Positions 38,101 to 51,792 of a DNA stretch of 64,000 nucleotides are shown one piece after another (the stretch's first letter is position 1; the number at the start of each line of letters is the position of its first letter). Below the pieces are notes generated by a model. The model worked only from the letters and a program-made list of their open reading frames with translations, was not told the origin of the DNA and made no database searches. The position numbers and the translations under genes were made by a program. This DNA is from Escallonia rubra (taxonomy: Eukaryota; Streptophyta; Magnoliopsida; Escalloniales; Escalloniaceae): the NCBI GenBank assembly GCA_033065855.1, contig JAVXUO010002000.1, positions 62,001 to 126,000 on the forward strand. Reading direction: 5' to 3'.

Positions 38101-40064
38101 ACAATTTAATCTACTTTAAGTAAAATCAGTTTGTTGTTTCGCAAAAGAAATTGTAAACTAACTTAAAGTTATAAAAAGTGTTTGAATAAAAGGAGTTTAA
38201 ATCAATTCTACTATGACAAAATGACTATAGAGGATACTTAATAAATAAATTTTTAATATCCATTAGAAAGGTAATGTTAACATAATTTTTATTTGTAAAT
38301 TAATATAATATACCAATAAATTATCAAAAAGTTATTTTCACCCACCTATAAAAAAAGTTTATTTCTTATTTAAATTAAAAGTATTCACAATCTAACGTCA
38401 ATACTTATGGTATAATAACTTTTTCAAATTAGTTAAAGGGTATGAGATATACTTTCGTGAGAAATTAAGGCTATCATTTAGAAGGTCAAACCTGATTATG
38501 AAAAGTAATTATTTCATAATTCTCAATTTTCAGGATTATATATTAAATCAGTTTTTAACTTTTTGACAGATTAAATCTCTTAATCTTTTTTGTCAAACAC
38601 CTACATAACTGATATAATCTAAGATTAAATCAGGTTTAAATATCTCAAAATCAACTCCAAACACCCTTTAAAGCTGTTACATTAGAGCCGATGATCCTCG
38701 GACAGGCTACATTTATGCCATAATGCCCATTCCAATGGTAAAAATGGGTCGACCCAATTTATGAAACCCTCCTAACCACATTTTCTTGTCGTAGTTTTTC
38801 TCTTGTAAGCAATTATATCACCATTCGGCCCAATTTATGGAGCCCTCCTAACCACATTTTCTTGTCATAGTTTTTCTCTTGTAAGATCATCTGTCAGCCT
38901 GCATTCTGATGCGTGGCAAGAGCTGTACGATTAAAACCCAATGCTAACAAGATACACGGTTCTATAGGCAACAGCCAAATCTCTAAAAATCTTAATTACA
39001 AAATTTTAACTTTTCAAGAACAAATGCCTAACTTTATAAGAAATCTGGCCAAGTCGCTCAAGGCTCAAGCGCATGTGTGATGTCCCCAACTTTTCCAAGA
39101 TTTCATTCCCATGAAAGCATGGTCGTTACAGTATTAAGCCACACCCTTAACAGTTTATAGGCTAATTTTTTGACGAGCTCTCTATATCATGTTACTTTTA
39201 TCACCATTGCAAACATGAAAATCAAACGGCACGCAGCGTACCAGAGGTATTGGTTGACAGCGGAGGAGGAGACTGCATCTGCGGTGGAGCCGGCGTATCG
39301 CTTGACGGCAGCAGCAGCGGTCCATCACCCGGAGGTTGATAGAACTCGTACAACTCGTACTGCAGTTGACAGCTATACCTAGCAGAAATAACACCAATCC
39401 TCCCACTACAATTGTTGGTCATGTCAATCCTAGCCATATCCAAACACCTCCGGCAATCCGGCTCCGAAACGTCCGGCATGCACTGTGCCAACCCATAAAT
39501 GTTCTGAACGATCGTGTAGTTGGCCTCATCAACCGCGTACTTTCGCGGAGCCGCCGCCGCTCCGTCACGTAAACTGAGCAAAAGATTGCCCAGTATGTCA
39601 TTGAACTGGGCCACATTCCCCGCGCTATTCCCGTTGCAACGGAAGTAAAGAAGATAAAATTCCGTCGAGTAAACTATGTTTTGGTCGGAAAACATTAACC
39701 GGCACTCATCGTACCCGCCACTGGCTTCTTTCTGATTAGGACACGATTGGATGATGGCTAGAATAGAGTTACTGAGGCAGTTGCGGCAGCTAGTGACCGT
39801 CTGACCGCCTCTGCAGAGTCCGATGGCGTAAACTTGATTTGGACTTTGGCCGATAGAAGTGTTGAAGAAGCCGTCCGCGTTGAGACCGGAGCTGGTTTGG
39901 ATGGAGGAAAGGAGGCCTCTCAGGTTTGCTGCGTAGGTGCTGTTGGTGGTGTAGTTGCCACTAGTTGAACAGCTGTGGTATGCCAGACTTGGCTGAGCAG
40001 TAGTGAGGCTCACTAAGAAATTGAGAATGAACAGAAACCAGAGAAAGAACCTTGGATAGTCCAT
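35198..40064 (-). CDS. CRK3: cysteine-rich receptor-like kinase, intact, 8 exons
   Basis: Exons: 40064-39242, 37821-37774, 37623-37501, 36944-36823, 36677-36467, 36180-35943, 35777-35627, 35533-35198. They sum to 2052 nt, 683 aa, with no stop. Seven exon lengths equal those of CRK2; only the last is shorter (336 versus 354 nt), removing part of the Ser-rich C-terminal tail. It has a signal peptide, two DUF26 domains with C-x8-C-x2-C, a hinge, one transmembrane helix and a kinase with [20 protein letters not shown] and MAPEY all present. A plasma-membrane Ser/Thr kinase is predicted. It is the sister gene of CRK2. Differences such as WQIRYK for WHTRHK lie outside the catalytic residues. Confidence 0.92.
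38038..38670. mobile_element. MITE-like element in CRK3 intron 1
   Basis: Its ends GAACCCGTTTGGAATT and (reverse complement of the right end) GGGTGTTTGGAGTTG form an imperfect inverted repeat around about 630 bp of AT-rich DNA. CRK2 intron 1 keeps only the left half (from about 16898 to 17205), the rest being deleted. The right half relates to 28880-29052 in inverted orientation. The target duplication is unclear. Confidence 0.5.
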
Positions 40065-40089
40065 TCTCTTGTTCTCTCTGCGCACTCAC

Positions 40090-42008
40090 AAGTCGAGGTT
40101 TTGAGCAATTAGCACTGAGGATTTCAAATCATCACACTCAGGGAAAATGGCATCCGTTGATTATGTCTGGACAAGGGAATGGAGACTGATTAAGACGTAA
40201 GTGGTTAAGGACAAGCCACGAGCAAGGGTGAGTCCCACCGTTGACCGTGATCTTTCTCTATGGTCTTCCTTCCTTTTTTATGGTCTTTCGTGGTTAAATG
40301 GATTTTAATTATTACTCTAAGTTTCATCAAAATTGTTCTATTTAACCTTTCATATCTATAAAAAAAATTAATCATACTTTATGTGTTTCTTATTTTACCC
40401 TTCAAAGTCATATGTTTTATTACATTTTTGAATTGTTATGACTGATTATCTTTTGTCTTGTTTTTCTATTTCGAAAAGTTCATCAGTTGAGTTCTTTCAT
40501 TTTTCTTTTTTCTATTTTTGGATCTCTATGAACCTCAATCTTTCACCGGCATTTCTGGAGGTTGTCCAAAATTAATCATATCTTTTATAAAAATCATCCT
40601 CCTTACCTCTACTCTATATCTCTTTCTCATTTCAGATTTTCGATATTCATCGAATTGCTAACTCGATGAATAAACCTATTGAAATTTACAACAAGAGAAA
40701 TTTAAAAAGGAAACTAAACGTGATGCTCCAGTAAGTCAAGAATGAAAAGACTAACATTTTATCATCACATTCAGGGTTTACAGCTTAATGCCTGGTCGAC
40801 GACCAGTTCGCCTATTGCTCACCTAGTCGCTCACTATATACGCCGCCTAAAATGCCTGATTTTTCGTCTAGTTATGCGTCCTCAAGCGCCTTGGCAGTCG
40901 ACCAGTTCGCATAATCTGTATAAAAAACTTTCTTAGATTTGCTTTCAAATGGTCTAAAGTTTTAACTCTACGCGATATTTTGGAAAAAAATTACAAAATT
41001 TATTTTTCTTTTCAAAATCTCATATGTGTTTTTTTTCCCCTCTTAATCTAATAATGTAGGTTTTTATAAGTTAATATATTGGATAATCTATATTTTGAAA
41101 TGTAACAAATGACAAAACCGATGACCTTGTCAGGGATCCAAGAGAAACTTAAATAAAATAAAAAATTTAGTAGTGCAGGCACTAATATAGAAAAAAGGGC
41201 AAAGCACAAGGGAGAAAAATAGAATTAACCCTTCTTTAAAAAATTTCTCCGTTGTAAGTGAGGAGATGATAGAATTGAAAAGTCTTATCATGTTATCGGT
41301 GTATAATAGTAGATTATGTGAAAAGTTTTTTCATCCCACGATTTGATGAAGTGTTAGTGAAGACGTAATTGGCGACAGACAATGTGAACGATCAATAAAA
41401 ACGAATCATCCAATTCTAGTTGGATAAAATTGACATTCCGACATAGGCTTGTTTGCATAGAAAAACATGCAAAATGACGTAATTAGGACCGGTTTCCATG
41501 CCCTTAGGAAACGGCGAGATGTGGGTTGGAAAAGTATATGCCGATCATTTCTGGGAATGCAATACTTTGTTGTGCTTCCATACCTCTAGTCTATGGCAAT
41601 AAGACAAGGGAATGCATACTGATCAAGACGCGAGTGATTGAAGGACAAGCCAGGTCGAGTCTCACCGTTAATCATGACCTATATCTAATTTTTCTGTCAT
41701 CTTCCTTCTCTCTTTATGGGAGGCACTTTTTTCCTTTGGATTGATGTTTGAGCAACATTCCTGTCTGCTTGACTGTCATTATTGTGCTAAATGTCTATTG
41801 CTATCCTGGTTAGGTACACTTGTACCTCTGTTATTCCGTATGACTATTCTAACGAGACTAACCCGGACAGCCGGCTGCATCGATCGGTTGGCTGTCCTGG
41901 TCGCGGTCGGCTTGCTGAAGCGGCTGACCGGTGCAGCCCCAGTTAGACGGCGGCACCGGATGATCGGTCGCGGTCGATCGGCTTGCTGAAGCGGTCGGCT
42001 GCGCACTA
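40090..42008. other. CRK3 upstream region and left part of the split LTR-like repeat
   Basis: Homologous to 18560-20370 and then to 22374-22455 of copy 1. From about 41840 the sequence is GC-rich and belongs to the LTR-like repeat. It is interrupted at 42008 by the CACTA element and resumes at 55365. No gene is seen. Confidence 0.5.
40241..40246. promoter_or_regulatory. Candidate W-box upstream of CRK3
   Basis: TTGACC about 177 bp upstream of the ATG, in the same context as the site upstream of CRK2. It is conserved in both intact genes and lost upstream of CRK1. Function is inferred from family knowledge only. Confidence 0.35.
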
Positions 42009-42099
42009 CACTACAAGAAAAAACCCCTAAGCCGGCGGTCTGAAAACGCCGGCATAGGCAGAAGAACCGCCGGCATAGATAAAGCCGGCGCCACACGAC

Positions 42100-44346
42100 A
42101 GCCGCCTTTAGTCGCGTTGCGGTAGACGTATGCCGGCGCTGGAATGGGTTTATACCGGCGGTCAAACGCCGGCATTGCTATCCCCTAATCCAACCCCTAA
42201 TGATCCCTTACCGGCGGTGGCTATTTAAGCCGGCGGTCAGTAGGCGTCGCCATATCCATTTAATTCAAATTTAAACAATTAATTAAATCATTTTTGGCAA
42301 CGGAACAGACTGTCGCTATAGATATGTCATGGCCGCCGCCATAGCTAAAAAAATTAATTTAAACAATTAACTAAATTACTTTTGGCAACGACGCTAAATG
42401 CTGCTATAAGCATTTTTAGATTTTTTTTTTCCTGGATGCCGCAAACCGCCTCCATAATTATCCATTTTCTTTTTTTGTTTTATGCAATTTATATAAATAA
42501 AAGGACTTACACGAAACCAAGATTAATAAATCACATTCAGGAAACCATTAATAACATTTTCAAGATTCACATTCAAGAAAACTAATTCATCCGGTTAAAA
42601 CGCATCATAGACTCTCGTACAACTTGAAATCGTTCAAGAAACCATCATTAACCACATAGCTTTTTGTTCAAACACTAGACAAATCCCATGCAGTCACAAA
42701 ATTATCAAAATCTATAGCTTGCACATCATCAATGGCAACTCCCAAGTCCCCCTCTACGTCCATTTGCGTTCACGTCCATGACAACCTGATACAAAGAAAA
42801 ACTTGCTCATCATGTGGAAAACACTATAGGCTCAACAATATAATTATGTCTAAATAAATAAGGGTTACAGGGATGATATCTTTGATGAATGCGAGGAAGC
42901 TAAGGTTAATGTGTTCATTATTAACAATAATGATGTGCTGAGAGAGTATAAATAAATGTAATACAAAAAGGAATTGTTCAAGACAACTAGAGGCCCACCT
43001 GGGCCAAAGGTGAATCAAGTCAATCATAATTCGCACATACTAGTCAATATAATCTTCTCATAGTCAGTATAATCTTCTCATATTCTAGACAACTAAAGGT
43101 CCTTAGCGATGCCATTGTCACTGCAAGGGTAAAGCCCAATTTTACAAAATACCACCATTTCATGGCATCAGAGGCTCGTAAATGAAAATAAGAGGAAGGC
43201 CTGGAAACATCAAGTCCCACACCCTGAATACAATTAGCTATCTATACCAAGAAAGCAAAAGCTGCCACAACAGGAGCTCATTCCTTAGATTAAAATAAAG
43301 CCTACATTCTTAAGTCAATAATAGGACATCCAACAGTGAGTTTCCTATGGTTACACAGAATTGAATGAATAAGAAACACTCAGACATACACATTCACAAC
43401 TACTCAGTCCTTGCCTTGAGAAAACCAAAACCCCAGAAATGGTAAGAATTTTTAGTACATATGGCTCTCAAAATACTGTCGCCAATGTTTGCAAAATGAA
43501 TAAGAGACCCCTACAAAGATACCCTACAAAGATAAACTCATTCACAATCCCTCAATCGATGCACTAGATATAAAAAGGCTAAAAAGATAGTTGGAATCCG
43601 TGCTACATACGCCATAAAAGCTAAAAAGATGGTTGCCCGTGATGGTGGCGGTGGGGCAGTGTCACGGCTGGTGGCAAAATATGGTAGCCTCTGAGGCCAA
43701 CATTGGTCCTTGGAATTATAATTTCCAGTTAAAGGCATAAGACTTGGGAATTGGCCAACAGTGAAAAGTAAATCCATTGAAGTGGATAAGAAGGCAGATA
43801 CCCAATCCAAATAGATGACTGAAACAACAAAATTATAATTGGTACGGTCCATTTACACTTGAAAACAAGGTTGATAATGTTGAAGGTTCAAACAACAAAG
43901 TTTATACAGCAAGCAATAGAGAAATTCATGTAATTAGGCGTAGACTTCACTCAAAATGACAGCTTTCTATGTAAGGGGTCTTTGGCTGAAATTTGATCCT
44001 AACGGTCTTCAAGGTAGTTGGTTATGCCTAGAGGTGACAAACTGGGTGGGTGGGTAGGTCGGGTTTGGGTTTGACAACAACCACCATTCCAAGCGCCACC
44101 ACAGCCCGGCTGCACCAGAATATCACCACAAAAAAAGACAACCTCAGACGAGAAACTGAACCTCAAAAATTATACATCACTGTAGCCATCACCTCTCTCT
44201 CACCCTTTGGCCGAAGCACAAAATAAGGCACGTGCAAAGAACATTCATCACTAACCTCTATCGACAACCATGAAAATCCTAGGAGAAGTAAGTAAAGTTT
44301 CTTGGTCTGTTGGTCTTAACACAATGATGTTATATAGTTGCATTTT
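42100..44346. other. CACTA 3' non-coding part
   Basis: Subterminal repeats continue to about 42420. After that I see AT-rich DNA without a recognisable gene. The minus ORF at 43538-43852 has hydrophobic stretches but matches nothing I know and has no splice partners. Confidence 0.4.
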
Positions 44347-46073
44347 CTAATGGTGCAAGTGGCAGGTACAATATATTGCGTACAGAGATCCCGATGGTAC
44401 CTGAGAAGTAGAACATGGCTGTTCGGTTGTGGATTGCTGGCGCATTAGATGATTGATGGTTTCCTGCATTGAGGCAATTGTTGCCTTGACTTCACCCATC
44501 TCTTTCAGTTGAGTTTCAAGAGAATCAATCTTTTCAGTTAGTGCCTTCTCTTTATTGGACTGCTCACGCAAGGCTAGTGTGTTTGCACGAGTGGCCATCC
44601 ACCCCATAGCCCTCACTCTACCATGTCGTTGTTTGCCCAGAACTTCTGTAAGGATGTCTATCTCGCCAGTGCTATCTTCTAATGCTGAGGCCTCTTGGAG
44701 TCTTTGGATATCATCCTACAGAATCAAAGTTAGTCAATGCTCATGCTAAAGCTATCTTACTGAGGAATTAACAAACACACGTCATAAACCAGGTAACTTA
44801 CAATTTTACTACGTGCTTGTGGAAGAAAGCCACCTCCATTTTTCTCATTACGTCTACGAGACTCGATCCACATGGTTGCTTGAGTAGGTTTAACCTTATG
44901 CTTCTTAACCTTTCAAACACACAATGTATACAATGCCAACATAGAATTATGTCACTAAATAGCTGCCAATGCTAAAATTAAGAAACCTTACATGTTTATG
45001 TGTCTTTCTTGCAGAAGATGTGCGGCCTAAGCAATGTGGGTACTTTAGAGACAATGCATTATTGCGGTTAACCTTGGCTTCTTTCTGTGATACAAAAAGG
45101 TCAATACATTTTACAAAGTATAATAACTATACTTAGAAGATAAAACTACTGAGTTTAGGGTACTTGAACTGCTTCATCTTGCCAATATGTCACCAGGGTG
45201 TTCCATTGAGCCTTGTCAACCCTAGTATCTTGTGCAATATTCCTTAAGGTTGCAGGAATGTCATTTGCATCAAAGTACTCTTGTTTCAGGGTACATTTCC
45301 ATTCTCTCCACTTTTTGTTGAGGTTGGTCATTATAGCCTCTTTTGCATATGGATGATCAGTTATAAATCGTTTCTACAAAAACAAGCAGTTTGAAAGTAG
45401 TAAGCTCAAAAGAGTTGTAACAAGTATACTATTAACACTCATTTATACCTCAATTTCTGCCCAAGCTGCGTCTTTGTCCTTCTGTGGAACTGTGTCCCAG
45501 TTGGTGTAGTTTATTGGTAAGAGGTTTGGCACACGTGCCACGCACCCAATAAAAGAACTTAGCTCCTTATGTGCCCCAGTGACATAGCATCCCCGCTCGT
45601 CATACCCTACATGTACACGCGTCTCTCGTGCCCATGTTTTCGGGCACATTGTAGGACCACGTTTCTTCAAAGACCTAGTACCTAAAGCAAAGCATGGTAT
45701 GTTTGGGCATAAAACACTAATCCATGGGGTCATACCTCTATATTCAGGCATAAAGCAGACTAACTAAGGCAAATTGATGATTAAAAAAACATCAAGGAGA
45801 CTTATAGTACATATATGCATAACTTGTACAACTGTTTGTGGATGTCGGATGCCGAATAATAAAGCAATTACCTGCTGCGGATGCCAAATGGTCATCTTGT
45901 GACCCTTCAGTTTGTTCAGCCATCTCGGGAATGGCGTCCTCAGCAGGAATCTCAGCCGTTGCCTCGGTAGTCATCTCAGCCTCACGCCTTTCATCAGTGT
46001 CATTAAGTGAACCCCGTGGTGGGGGCCTCTGAATGCTGCCCTTGCGGCCTTGTACCCGACGTGGATAAACCAT
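44347..46073 (-). CDS. CACTA second gene, TNPA-like (plant transposase Ptta/En/Spm)
   Basis: The minus strand has exon-like segments: 46073-45872 (MVYPRRVQGRKGS start, acidic Glu/Thr-rich), 45681-45449 (GCYVTGAHKELSSFIG, then NWDTVPQKDKDAAW), 45373 to about 45170 (MTNLNKKWREWKCTLKQEYF), then segments near 45083-44996 and 44910-44810 (TQATMWIESRRRNEKNGGF), and about 44716-44347 with a coiled-coil-like stretch (EKIDSLETQLKEM). Order and motifs match the plant Transposase_24 (Ptta/En/Spm) family, thought to bind the subterminal repeats. Splice borders for the smaller exons are approximate. It lies downstream of the main transposase on the same strand. Confidence 0.7.
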
Positions 46074-46841
46074 GGAGGAACTGTAAAATAGAACAAAAAA
46101 CAGATCTAACAGTTTGTTATGCTCTACTAGGATAAGGAAGTAGAATCTGAGTTCTAGATCGAATAACAATGAAAACTTAATGCATTATGAAGGAAAAGAT
46201 TATTGCAAACCAATTTGATGACAGATTTATAGTCTTTGTATGAAAGACAAATAGTAACAAGCTGCATTTCTATCACAGTAACTTCCTACCATGCTTAGGA
46301 CAATGAACTGGTTGGGTACAAAGATTAAGACTAATCATAGCACATGAATCAATATATAGAGCGCATATACTTTAAGGATCGGCATACAACAATAAGCCAG
46401 CATATGATAAAAGGATAACATCCTTGGCCAATCTTCCTCTAGGGCACGAAGACTCCAATTAGCTGCAACCCAATAAAGGCTGGACCAATCCCAAAGTCAA
46501 GGCAATGCCTCTTGAGAATAACTCATAATAACTCATAAGAGTGATCCAAGTGGAACCATTCCTGATTGTCGAAAATGCTGAAGTGGCTCTACATAAACTC
46601 CCTTTGTGAAAGAGGTTCATGCTCAGGGTACAATAGCATAGGCAAAAAGGATAGGTTGCAGATGGAACATTGGAGAAACGAAAAGATATCGTCTTTCCCA
46701 GCAGTGTCAAATTCAGAGATCACAAAAAATAAACAACGTTAAACAGAAGAGCAACTAGAACAAAAAAGGCCTTCAATTGAATATAACCAAGAACATTCAA
46801 TAAGAAGGAAATTATGCACCAAAACACCCAAGCAACACAGT

Positions 46842-49800
46842 TCAATCACTGCTTAAGGAGTCATAATCAATCTCCATGTCTTCCTCATCCTCATCCTCTT
46901 TGCCTTCGCCTTCGCCTTCGCCTTCGCCTTCGCCCATTTCATCTCCATTATCCTCTTCATTGTCCTCTTCATTGTCCTCTTCACCATCAATAAAGGTATT
47001 CAATCTCTGCTTTTTAGCCTGACTATTTATGAGTTGGGACTCCGCTTTTCTTTTCGTTGAGCTTCTTGCACCCCGATCATCAATTAATTCAGCTTCAACA
47101 TCATTTCTAGCCCAAGTCGTATCTTCTGCATCATGTTCTGCATCCTTTTCAAGCTCACTTGGGAACAATATATTCTCATCGGTGTTTGTTTCTACTTCAA
47201 CATTCTCACAAAAGTCCCTTGGCCTTGTTCGTACGACGACACGCCACCCGCCATCTCGTATATCATCAACAAAAAAGAGTTGCTCAACTTGAGAGGCCAA
47301 CACAAACGGCTCATCTTTGTATGCGAACTTCTTCGAATTAACAAGTGTAAATCCGTGCGGATCTGTGGTAATCCCCGTATCTCGATTAATTGTGTCGTAC
47401 CATTTACACTTGAACAATACCACCTTCCCTGCACCAAAGTAATCCAACTCAATTATATCTTCTAAAATGCCAAAGTATTCCACTAAGTATTCGGCTGGAT
47501 TTTCATCTCTAGATCAAGAATAGCCACGTGTTGCTGCTAATACGTACACACCACTATTCTGTGTCTTCCTTTTTCGCTCAAGACTCTCAGTATGAAAGCG
47601 ATATCCATTTATCAAGTAGCCATTACCCCTCTTGCCTATACCATTTGGACCACGCGCAAGAGCTTGTTTTTCGCTAGAAATATCATCCCCTAAATTATGG
47701 ACCTGTGTAATTGTCATTGAAGTATTAGATAGTATTTAATTTGCACATAAAACATCATCAATTAACTTACATCCTGTAAAACATTCACGTATAAACTCAC
47801 ATGGTCAATAAACCATTGTTGAAACCCTTTTTTCAAAGAGTTATCGACTTCCCATGGGGTTGGTTTCTTTTTGCGTCTTCCCAGAGTCATTTCACAAGTC
47901 TTCTTGAATGTGCTGGATGCCCATCAAACAAATGTATTAATATAGTATTAAAAGGAAAAAACATCAATAAGTATCATATTAATGCTCTTACTCGCGATAC
48001 TCTTCTAATTCATCGCAGTTGAACAACACATACCGGTGCGCCATCTCCCTATCCTTAACATCAAGATGAATGGATAAAGGAACACCTAAAAATCGACCTT
48101 TTCGTCGAAATATTGGAAAACCCTCATATACTTCTTCTACATACCCATCTTCATTTCTTTGATGCTGGTTCCAGACGGAATGATTACCTTCCAAGTACAT
48201 CGAACAAAATGACAAGCATTCTTCTGCTAATAACCCTTCAGCGATCGACCCTTCTGGACGACTTCTGCATCGTATATACCCTTTAATCTTAAACATGTAC
48301 CTAAAGATGCATAAAATTATTAACTCAATGTACCAAATGGGAAATTTGTAATGGATACTAATGTAGAAGTTCAAACCTTTCAAATGGATACATCTGACGA
48401 TACTGTACGGGTCCAGCAATCCTTGCCTCTTCGGCCAAATGAATTGGCAAATGCACCATTATATCAAAGAAGGCATGAGGGAAGATCATCTCAAGGCGAC
48501 AAAGTATCAACACTATCTTCTTGTTCAATCGTTCAAAATCTTGTGCTTTGTAATTTTTAGACCATAATTCCCTAAAGAAACGACACAAGTCAATTACAGT
48601 CGAGCATACTTGTGGTGGTAGTTTGCCTCTTATTGCTATAGGCAGCAGCTGGTGCATTAGGATATGGCAGTCGTGACTCTTAAGTCCTGAAATCTTACCC
48701 TCTTTAATATTGACACATCGTGAGATATTTGACGAGTATCCATCCGGAACCTTCACATTCTTTAAGACATTGAGGAAATCTTTTTTCTCATTCTTAGACA
48801 TTGTAAAGGATGCAGCAGGCAATTTATACTTACCCGTACCAACCTCAATAGGATGCAATTCTTGTCTTATATTCCTATCTTGCAGGTCAAGACGAGCTTT
48901 AAGAGTATCCTTCGTCTTTCCTTTAATACCTAACAACGTCCCGATGATATTGTCACAAACATTTTTCTCAATATGCATTACATCCAAATTGTGACGTAAG
49001 AGAAGAAACCTCCAATATGACAGGTCAAAAAAGATACTTCTTTTCCTCCAATTCGTGTCATATGGCAAGGTGCTTCTACTTGTCTTCCCAAATGTGACAA
49101 CAATGTTATCTATCTCTTCAAGCACATCGAACCCCGAACGCAAAGCGGGAGGTGGCCTATACTCACAGTGTCCGTCGAATTTTCGCTTTTCGGACCTAAA
49201 TTTATGATCAGGATCTAAGAAAGATCGGTGTGCCATGTAACACTCCTTGCCACGCAATCTGCAGGAGCGCGTGTCTCCTTGGCAAACTGGACATGCCAAC
49301 TTACCTTTGGTGCTATACCCAGCTAACATTGCATATGCGGGGAAGTCACTGATCGTCCACATGAGAGCAGCACGCATCATGAAATTAGTCTTACTCGAGG
49401 CATCATAAGTTTCAACGCCATCAAATAACACTTTGAACTCATCAATTAATGGTCTTAAATACACGTCAATGTCATTTCCGGGGGAAGTTGGACCAGGAAT
49501 CAACAAAGGCATAAGGAAAAAACGTTGTTGCATGCACATCCATGGCGGCAAGTTATACACAACAAGGACGACCGGCCATATGCTATGACTTGAACCATGG
49601 CGATAAGGATCCATACCATCGGTTGACAACCCAAGTCTCACATTACGAGGATCAGAAGCAAATGTTGGGTGCAAATTATCGAAATGCTTCCAAGTTTCTG
49701 AATCAGCCGGATGACGTAATACCCCGTCTTTGCGCCGTTTGTCATTAAACCATGTCATCAAATCAGCCGTCTTTAGTGACATAAACAACCTTTGTAACCT

Positions 49801-50583
49801 TGGTGTCACAGGGAAATAACGTAATTGCTTTGCAGCTACTTTGGTGTTGCCGGTAGACATTTCAGAAAATTCATTCTGTGGTTCAGCTCGAATATTTTTC
49901 CACCTAGACTGCTTGCACACTTTACATGTACTCAGTTTGCTATCGTCCTTCCAATACAACATACAATCATTTGGGCATGCATCGATCTTCTCATAGTTGA
50001 ACCCCAAGTCTCCAATCATCTTTTTAGTTTCATACAAGTTAGCGGGCAATGTCTCACCATCCGGAAGTATAACCTTTAACTTCCCAAGTAACAAATTGAA
50101 AGACTTGTCAGTCCATTTGCTGGTACACTTCAAATTGAAAAGCCAAACAATAAATGACAATTTGGTCTCCGTCTTGCACTCTGGATACAACGGTCGTTCA
50201 GCATCACTTATGTACTTATAAAAGTTTTTAACTTGCACACTCGGGTCTCCTGGACGGGCCTCAAAGATGTCATTTACCATATCATGTAGACCACCACCAC
50301 CAACAAAATCAGGCACCGAGTTATTCTCCGTCTGAATCGGCTGAGGGGTAGAAACTTCCCCATGAAATTTCCAAACTATATAGTTTGGCATAAACCCCTT
50401 AATTATTAAATGATCTTTGCATACACTACGAGATTGAAACATGCCGTTCACGCAATTCATACATGGACACAAAATCTCCCCCCAATCTGTCATCACATTA
50501 CTAAATGCAAAATTCAGAAACATATCCACGCCATTCAGATAGGTCTCGGAATGCCTCGAGTGATGCATCCACTCCTTGTCCAT
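46842..50583 (-). CDS. CACTA transposase, TNPD/TNP2-like
   Basis: From ATG 50583 (MDKEWMHHSRHSETYLNG) the order is: transposase-associated N-terminal domain with the C-P-C-x2-C zinc-like motif, the TNP2 core (about 49800-48900; HNLDVMHIEKNVCDNIIGTL) and the DUF4218 region through PFER at about 48370. Further exons are 48300-47992 (GYIRCRSRPEGSIAEG), about 47900-47770 and 47717-46842. The last carries a DUF4216 domain (IIELDYFGAGKVVLFKCKWYD) and a Glu/Asp/Gly-rich acidic tail. An in-frame TGA at 47514-47516 interrupts the last exon just before DUF4216; the codon is expected to be Ser. The core is otherwise open for over 2.2 kb. It catalyses cut-and-paste transposition in the nucleus. Confidence 0.85.
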
Positions 50584-50639
50584 GTTTCTAATGCATAAAT
50601 AAAATAAAATATAAAATTTCATGTTAAAGAAGTAAGATA

Positions 50640-51792
50640 TGAGAGGACGCGACTAATAGACGTTTAATGAGTCCACTAACTAGAGTGGTACTCAAAAAGT
50701 CAACATATTTTAAGAACTAAAGCACAATTATATAGCTAAATGGTTTCAACGATTGCTATCAATGGTGAATTCCTATTTCCTAAAGATGTGATATTGCTAC
50801 ATTACATGGATTCAATAAAGAATCTAGTTTGGAACAAGTGCCAGAATTGCAACCGTCACAATAAATGCACAAAAATGTATTATCTACCACTTATTGACAC
50901 GTTCATATGGCATCACCTGCTATTGGTTATGCTTCTGAAATTGCTGGAATTTCTGTTCATGTAGCACAATCAGTGTTTATGGTGTTTGCTAGATGAACTT
51001 AAGGTAATGATAATTAAATCTCTCGTCTGGGATGGTAGTGATCGATCATGGGTGAACCACAGCTATAATGGTAGTTTTAAAGGCGGGATATACACAAAGC
51101 TCCTATCGCCAAAAAAAAAAAACCTATTCAAACAGACTAAGCAGTCTTATATTTCTGGAAATGGCATAATATATACACAGCATTTCCTGAAGTACAGCAA
51201 AAAATTCTACTTCTCCCAGTTTTTGCTCCATGCTATTGTTATAAGGATCTTATGACATGATCCATGCAAAACAAGACAATATAACATGACAAAAGTATTA
51301 TAATTTATATAACATGGTCACCAAAATTGTTCAAACACACAACAAATGGCTGACTTTGTTTTAGTTTAGAATTATAGCTTCAAAATGCATTCTTAACATA
51401 CAAAGCAAAAGATATCAAAAAGTCATTGCACCATAGTAACTTATTGAAAGAGGAACAGAGGGATTGAAGATTATAAAACATACCTCTGTGTAGATACAAA
51501 GTTGACTTTCCACTTCCTAACTTTCCCTGAACCTTGTTGAGAAGCAGTATGAGCAGGTGAGTAGATAATCACATGGAAAACATGATTGAAAATACATGAT
51601 AACGAATGGATAGAGGATAAAAACAAGCGCCACCAATGACCTCAACCACCAATGCATAACATATACTAAGCAACAAGTATACAGGCAAAATTACCCAGAC
51701 TATATGTACTCTTATACCCAGGCCACAAGAAAAGAGGGAGTTCGGACTTTTGGTTCTCTTGTGGAGTTTACGAAGGTTTAGTCGAATCAGTT
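50640..51792. other. CACTA 5' interval, unidentified
   Basis: Between the transposase start and the LYK fragment. ORFs at 50740-50964 and 50986-51255 (plus) match nothing I recognise. The transposase promoter should lie in the first few hundred bases, but I see no convincing TATA box. Confidence 0.35.

Noticed and set aside
47029..47465. Plus-strand ORFs at the end of the CACTA transposase
   Set aside because: Antisense shadows of the DUF4216 and acidic-tail exon.
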